From assembly GCA_964569225.1 (NCBI GenBank), contig CAZMTU010000118.1, positions 1 through 7,374 of the forward strand: a stretch of 7,374 bases of DNA. Reading direction: 5' to 3'. Shown piece after piece: positions 5,944-7,374 of the stretch. Each line of letters begins with the position of its first letter. Position 1 is the stretch's first letter. Below the pieces are notes generated by a model, which did no database searches, was not told where the DNA came from, and saw only the letters and a program-made list of their open reading frames with translations. Source of the DNA: CAKSQF01 sp964569225. GTDB taxonomy: Bacteria; Bacillota; Clostridia; Oscillospirales; CAG-272. A program made the translations under genes and the position numbers.

Positions 5944-5972
5944 ATTATATATGATTTCGGTCGGATTGTCAA
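5944..5972 (-). promoter_or_regulatory. Perfect-consensus sigma-A promoter of the lipoprotein gene
   Basis: On the minus strand TTGACA (5972-5967), a 17-bp spacer and TATAAT (5949-5944) match the consensus at all twelve positions. The transcript should begin near 5937, about 22 bases before the ATG. There is room for the ribosome binding site but little for leader regulation, so the gene is probably strongly and constitutively expressed unless repressed. Confidence 0.8.
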
Positions 5973-6075
5973 TTATTTTAGATAAATTTGGGGATTTAAA
6001 TTTATGGAATATGAATATGCTTAAAAGGACATGGAAGCAGGATGGACACAGACAACACTTTGGGCGGGCGCCGGC

Positions 6076-6147
6076 TTATTGATCGGTTTGATATCGTAGA
6101 AGCGATATCAAACAAGCGTTTTCATACTTCATAAGCGCGGTCAATAA
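6076..6147. repeat. Nested inverted repeats (possible structured RNA)
   Basis: The inner hairpin is GTTTGATATCG (6086-6096), loop TAGAAG, CGATATCAAAC (6103-6113), a perfect 11-bp stem. It is enclosed by TTATTGATCG (6076-6085) and CGGTCAATAA (6138-6147), which pair over 10 bp with one wobble. The outer left arm directly abuts the inner stem, so the two can stack. No known RNA family is recognised. Confidence 0.5.
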
Positions 6148-6164
6148 AGGGTTCAGTCAGTAAA

Positions 6165-6187
6165 AAAGTCCCGCCATTTGGCGGAAC
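6165..6187 (-). terminator. Intrinsic terminator of the DUF4097-type gene
   Basis: Read on the minus strand, GTTCCGCC, loop AAAT and GGCGGGAC form an 8-bp stem with one wobble pair, followed at once by TTTTTT. It lies about 120 bases downstream of the minus-strand stop at 6310. Confidence 0.7.
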
Positions 6188-6217
6188 TCATAAGAAAAAA
6201 AATTAAAATTCCGGTGG

Positions 6218-6249
6218 AACCGGCGTGGCGAGAGTCACGCCGGTTTTTT
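6218..6249 (+). terminator. Strong plus-strand intrinsic terminator without a visible plus-strand gene
   Basis: AACCGGCGTG (6218-6227), an 8-base loop and CACGCCGGTT (6236-6245) form a perfect 10-bp stem. A run of six T (6244-6249) overlaps its end. The polarity is clearly plus strand, yet no plus-strand gene lies between the yitT end at 4719 and this point. Confidence 0.65.
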
Positions 6250-6309
6250 ATGCAGCGCCGATTAAGACTGCGATTATCAAAAGCAGTTTCGCAGGGAGGA
6301 CACGCCGCT

Positions 6310-7221
6310 TCATTGTTCTACCTCAATATTTCCGTTGTTTGTTTCTGCCTTGACAGTCACGGTTGGATGCTCGCCAACAGTGCCGCTTGTTGTTCTTCCA
6401 TTAATAGAAATATTTTCCTGAAAGGTGGTGGAAACAGAACCGTTTTTCGTTGTGGCCTCAAACTTAAATTCCAGATCAGCCGGAAGCGTAATATGGATAC
6501 TGTCATTTTTGTTATAGAATGAAAGATCGCCGGTAACTTCGGTATATATTACATTCAATTTGCCTGAATTATTGGCTTTATAGGTTCCTGAACCAATGGC
6601 CGACTTAATATCCGTATTTCCTCTGGTCGTGGTATAGGCAATATATCCGTTCAGTTTTTCACAGGAAAAATTGCCGCTGGTAGTAGCTATCCTGATCGTA
6701 TCTGCGTTCAGATTATCCACATCTAAAACTCCGCTGGTCGTGGAAAGATAAAGACTTTGAGCTTCCACGGTATTGAGCCGGACAGTTCCGGCAGTGCTGT
6801 CAATACGAAGTGCCTTTAAGGACAGCTTCAGTCTTGAAATATCAATATCCCCGTCGGTTGTGGTGACCGTAAGATTTCCATTGTAAGACGCCGGCAGATA
6901 GACTTCAATATAACGGTAAAATCCATCTCTGAAGAACGGTTTCCCGCCCTCGCTGATTTTAATGCTATTGTCGCTTTGAGCTACCTTAGCATGATAGCTG
7001 TTCTTATTTTTTGTCATGTACTCTTTAATTACCAGTTTATCATTTTCACTTTCATAGAACGTCACTTTTTCCTCGTCATATGAGATAGTCACCTCTGACA
7101 CATTGTCTAATGAGAAAATAATCTCATTTTCCAGCTGCGCCGATTGTCCGTGAGAACAGCCTGTTAAGGCCGACACTCCAATAGCAACGGTCATGCACAC
7201 CGCTATTTTTTTGATTTTCAT
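6310..7221 (-). CDS. DUF4097-type beta-repeat lipoprotein
   Basis: A 303-residue exported lipoprotein. The signal peptide starts MKIKK and ends in the lipobox LTGC with Cys22. The body is a run of short beta strands separated by turns of the form T-T-x-G: TTDGDI (121-126), STAGTV (142-147), TTSGVL (161-166), TTSGNF (180-185), TTRGNT (198-203), NNSGKL (217-222), TKNGSV (258-263), TTSGTV (277-282) and TNNGNI (294-299). This is the pattern of the DUF4097 putative-adhesin family, which likely folds as a right-handed beta solenoid. The role is unknown; in Bacillota such proteins often sit next to regulators or envelope-stress genes. AAAAGGAGAG about 9 bases before the ATG supports the start. It lies 82 bp downstream of another minus-strand gene, so it may be its operon partner or have its own promoter near 7264-7269. 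Confidence 0.85.
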   Translation of the reverse strand: MKIKKIAVCMTVAIGVSALTGCSHGQSAQLENEIIFSLDNVSEVTISYDEEKVTFYESENDKLVIKEYMTKNKNSYHAKVAQSDNSIKISEGGKPFFRDGFYRYIEVYLPASYNGNLTVTTTDGDIDISRLKLSLKALRIDSTAGTVRLNTVEAQSLYLSTTSGVLDVDNLNADTIRIATTSGNFSCEKLNGYIAYTTTRGNTDIKSAIGSGTYKANNSGKLNVIYTEVTGDLSFYNKNDSIHITLPADLEFKFEATTKNGSVSTTFQENISINGRTTSGTVGEHPTVTVKAETNNGNIEVEQ

Positions 7222-7247
7222 AATGATTTCCTCTCCTTTTTTATCTA

Positions 7248-7269
7248 AATGAACAATTCATTCATTATT
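7248..7269 (-). promoter_or_regulatory. Operator-like palindrome with possible -10 box
   Basis: AATGAA (7248-7253), spacer CAA, TTCATT (7257-7262) form an inverted repeat, followed by another CATT. On the minus strand AATAAT (7269-7264) is a 5/6 match to a -10 box just upstream; no clear -35 was found. The ATGAATGAATTGTTCAT-like pattern resembles sites bound by TetR-family repressors, but this is only resemblance. Confidence 0.3.
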
Positions 7270-7283
7270 CGGGTAAAAATTAG

Positions 7284-7298
7284 AGGGCAAAATGCCCT
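7284..7298 (-). terminator. Hairpin between the end-of-window gene and the DUF4097-type gene
   Basis: AGGGCA and TGCCCT enclose a three-base loop. On the minus strand it is followed by CTAATTTTT. It lies 5 bases past the stop codon of the upstream gene and could be a weak terminator or a partial read-through point into the DUF4097-type gene. Confidence 0.45.
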
Positions 7299-7303
7299 GC
7301 TAA

Positions 7304-7374
7304 TTATTGTTTGTACGCAGCCACAATATTATCCATGCAAATCTGCTTCGCCAAATCCATAGAAATATCTTTTG
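7304..7374 (-). CDS. C-terminal end of an unidentified protein (partial)
   Basis: An open frame enters from the right edge on the minus strand and ends at TAA (7306-7304). It gives 22 residues that end in MDNIVAAYKQ and include MDLAKQIC. The other two frames hit stops or give unlikely Trp-rich text. The amphipathic helical look suits the end of a small regulator or enzyme, but it is too short for any family call. It lies 82 bp upstream of the DUF4097-type lipoprotein on the same strand. Confidence 0.5.
   Translation of the reverse strand, partial: KDISMDLAKQICMDNIVAAYKQ

Larger units (their letters stand above)
5973..6309. other. Gene-free stretch with several strong hairpins
   Basis: I find no convincing gene in these 337 bases. 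A short plus-strand reading from ATG 6031 (22 residues, hydrophobic end) has no properly spaced ribosome binding site. The stretch holds the nested hairpin 6076-6147, a minus-strand terminator at 6165-6187, and a plus-strand terminator at 6218-6249. It could contain a small RNA or the remains of a lost gene. Confidence 0.4.

Noticed and set aside
6031..6099. Short plus-strand peptide of 22 residues with hydrophobic end
   Set aside because: The AAGG upstream is only a few bases from the ATG, the 3' part is taken up by the perfect hairpin, and no promoter is evident.

Overview
The window looks like chromosomal DNA of a low-to-moderate GC Gram-positive bacterium, most likely a Clostridia-type Bacillota (an Oscillospirales-like gut organism is my guess). 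The reasons are strong AGGAGG-type ribosome binding sites, sigma-A promoters close to consensus, two lipoproteins with typical Gram-positive lipoboxes, a YitT/DUF2179 membrane protein, and a YbhJ-type aconitase-family hydratase. No rRNA, tRNA, CRISPR array or transposase gene is visible.

Layout. Positions 1-314 hold no gene. They contain a truncated copy of a noncoding repeat element (1-197) and three consecutive hairpins (198-301). From 315 to 2549 on the minus strand lies a 744-residue aconitase-family hydratase. A 402-bp divergent intergenic region carries back-to-back promoters for this gene and for a ThuA-domain protein (2952-3674, plus), which ends in a hairpin terminator. A YitT-family membrane protein follows (3862-4719, plus). 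Positions 4720-5096 hold the second copy of the repeat element. Next come a lipoprotein on the minus strand (5097-5915) behind a perfect-consensus promoter, a structured gene-free stretch (5973-6309), a DUF4097-type beta-repeat lipoprotein on the minus strand (6310-7221), and the last codons of another minus-strand gene running off the window (7304-7374).

The most interesting structure is the noncoding element. Its complete copy (4789-5031, 243 bp) has imperfect 14-bp terminal inverted repeats and is flanked by two identical 27-bp stem-loops in direct orientation (4762-4788 and 5032-5058). Removing the element plus one stem-loop restores a single terminator-like hairpin between the convergent yitT and lipoprotein genes. 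The other copy (1-197, opposite orientation, roughly 80-85 % identical by eye) abuts an unrelated perfect hairpin (198-221) at exactly the same element base. This suggests a MITE-like element that inserts at the edge of terminator stem-loops and duplicates the whole stem-loop. Copy 1 therefore predicts a second copy of its own hairpin just left of the window.

Gene cooperation is only partly readable. The hydratase and ThuA genes share a divergent control region with recurring AACGGTT motifs, which suggests co-regulation in a small carbohydrate or organic-acid pathway; this is inference. The YitT protein and the two lipoproteins look like independent transcription units of cell-envelope proteins.
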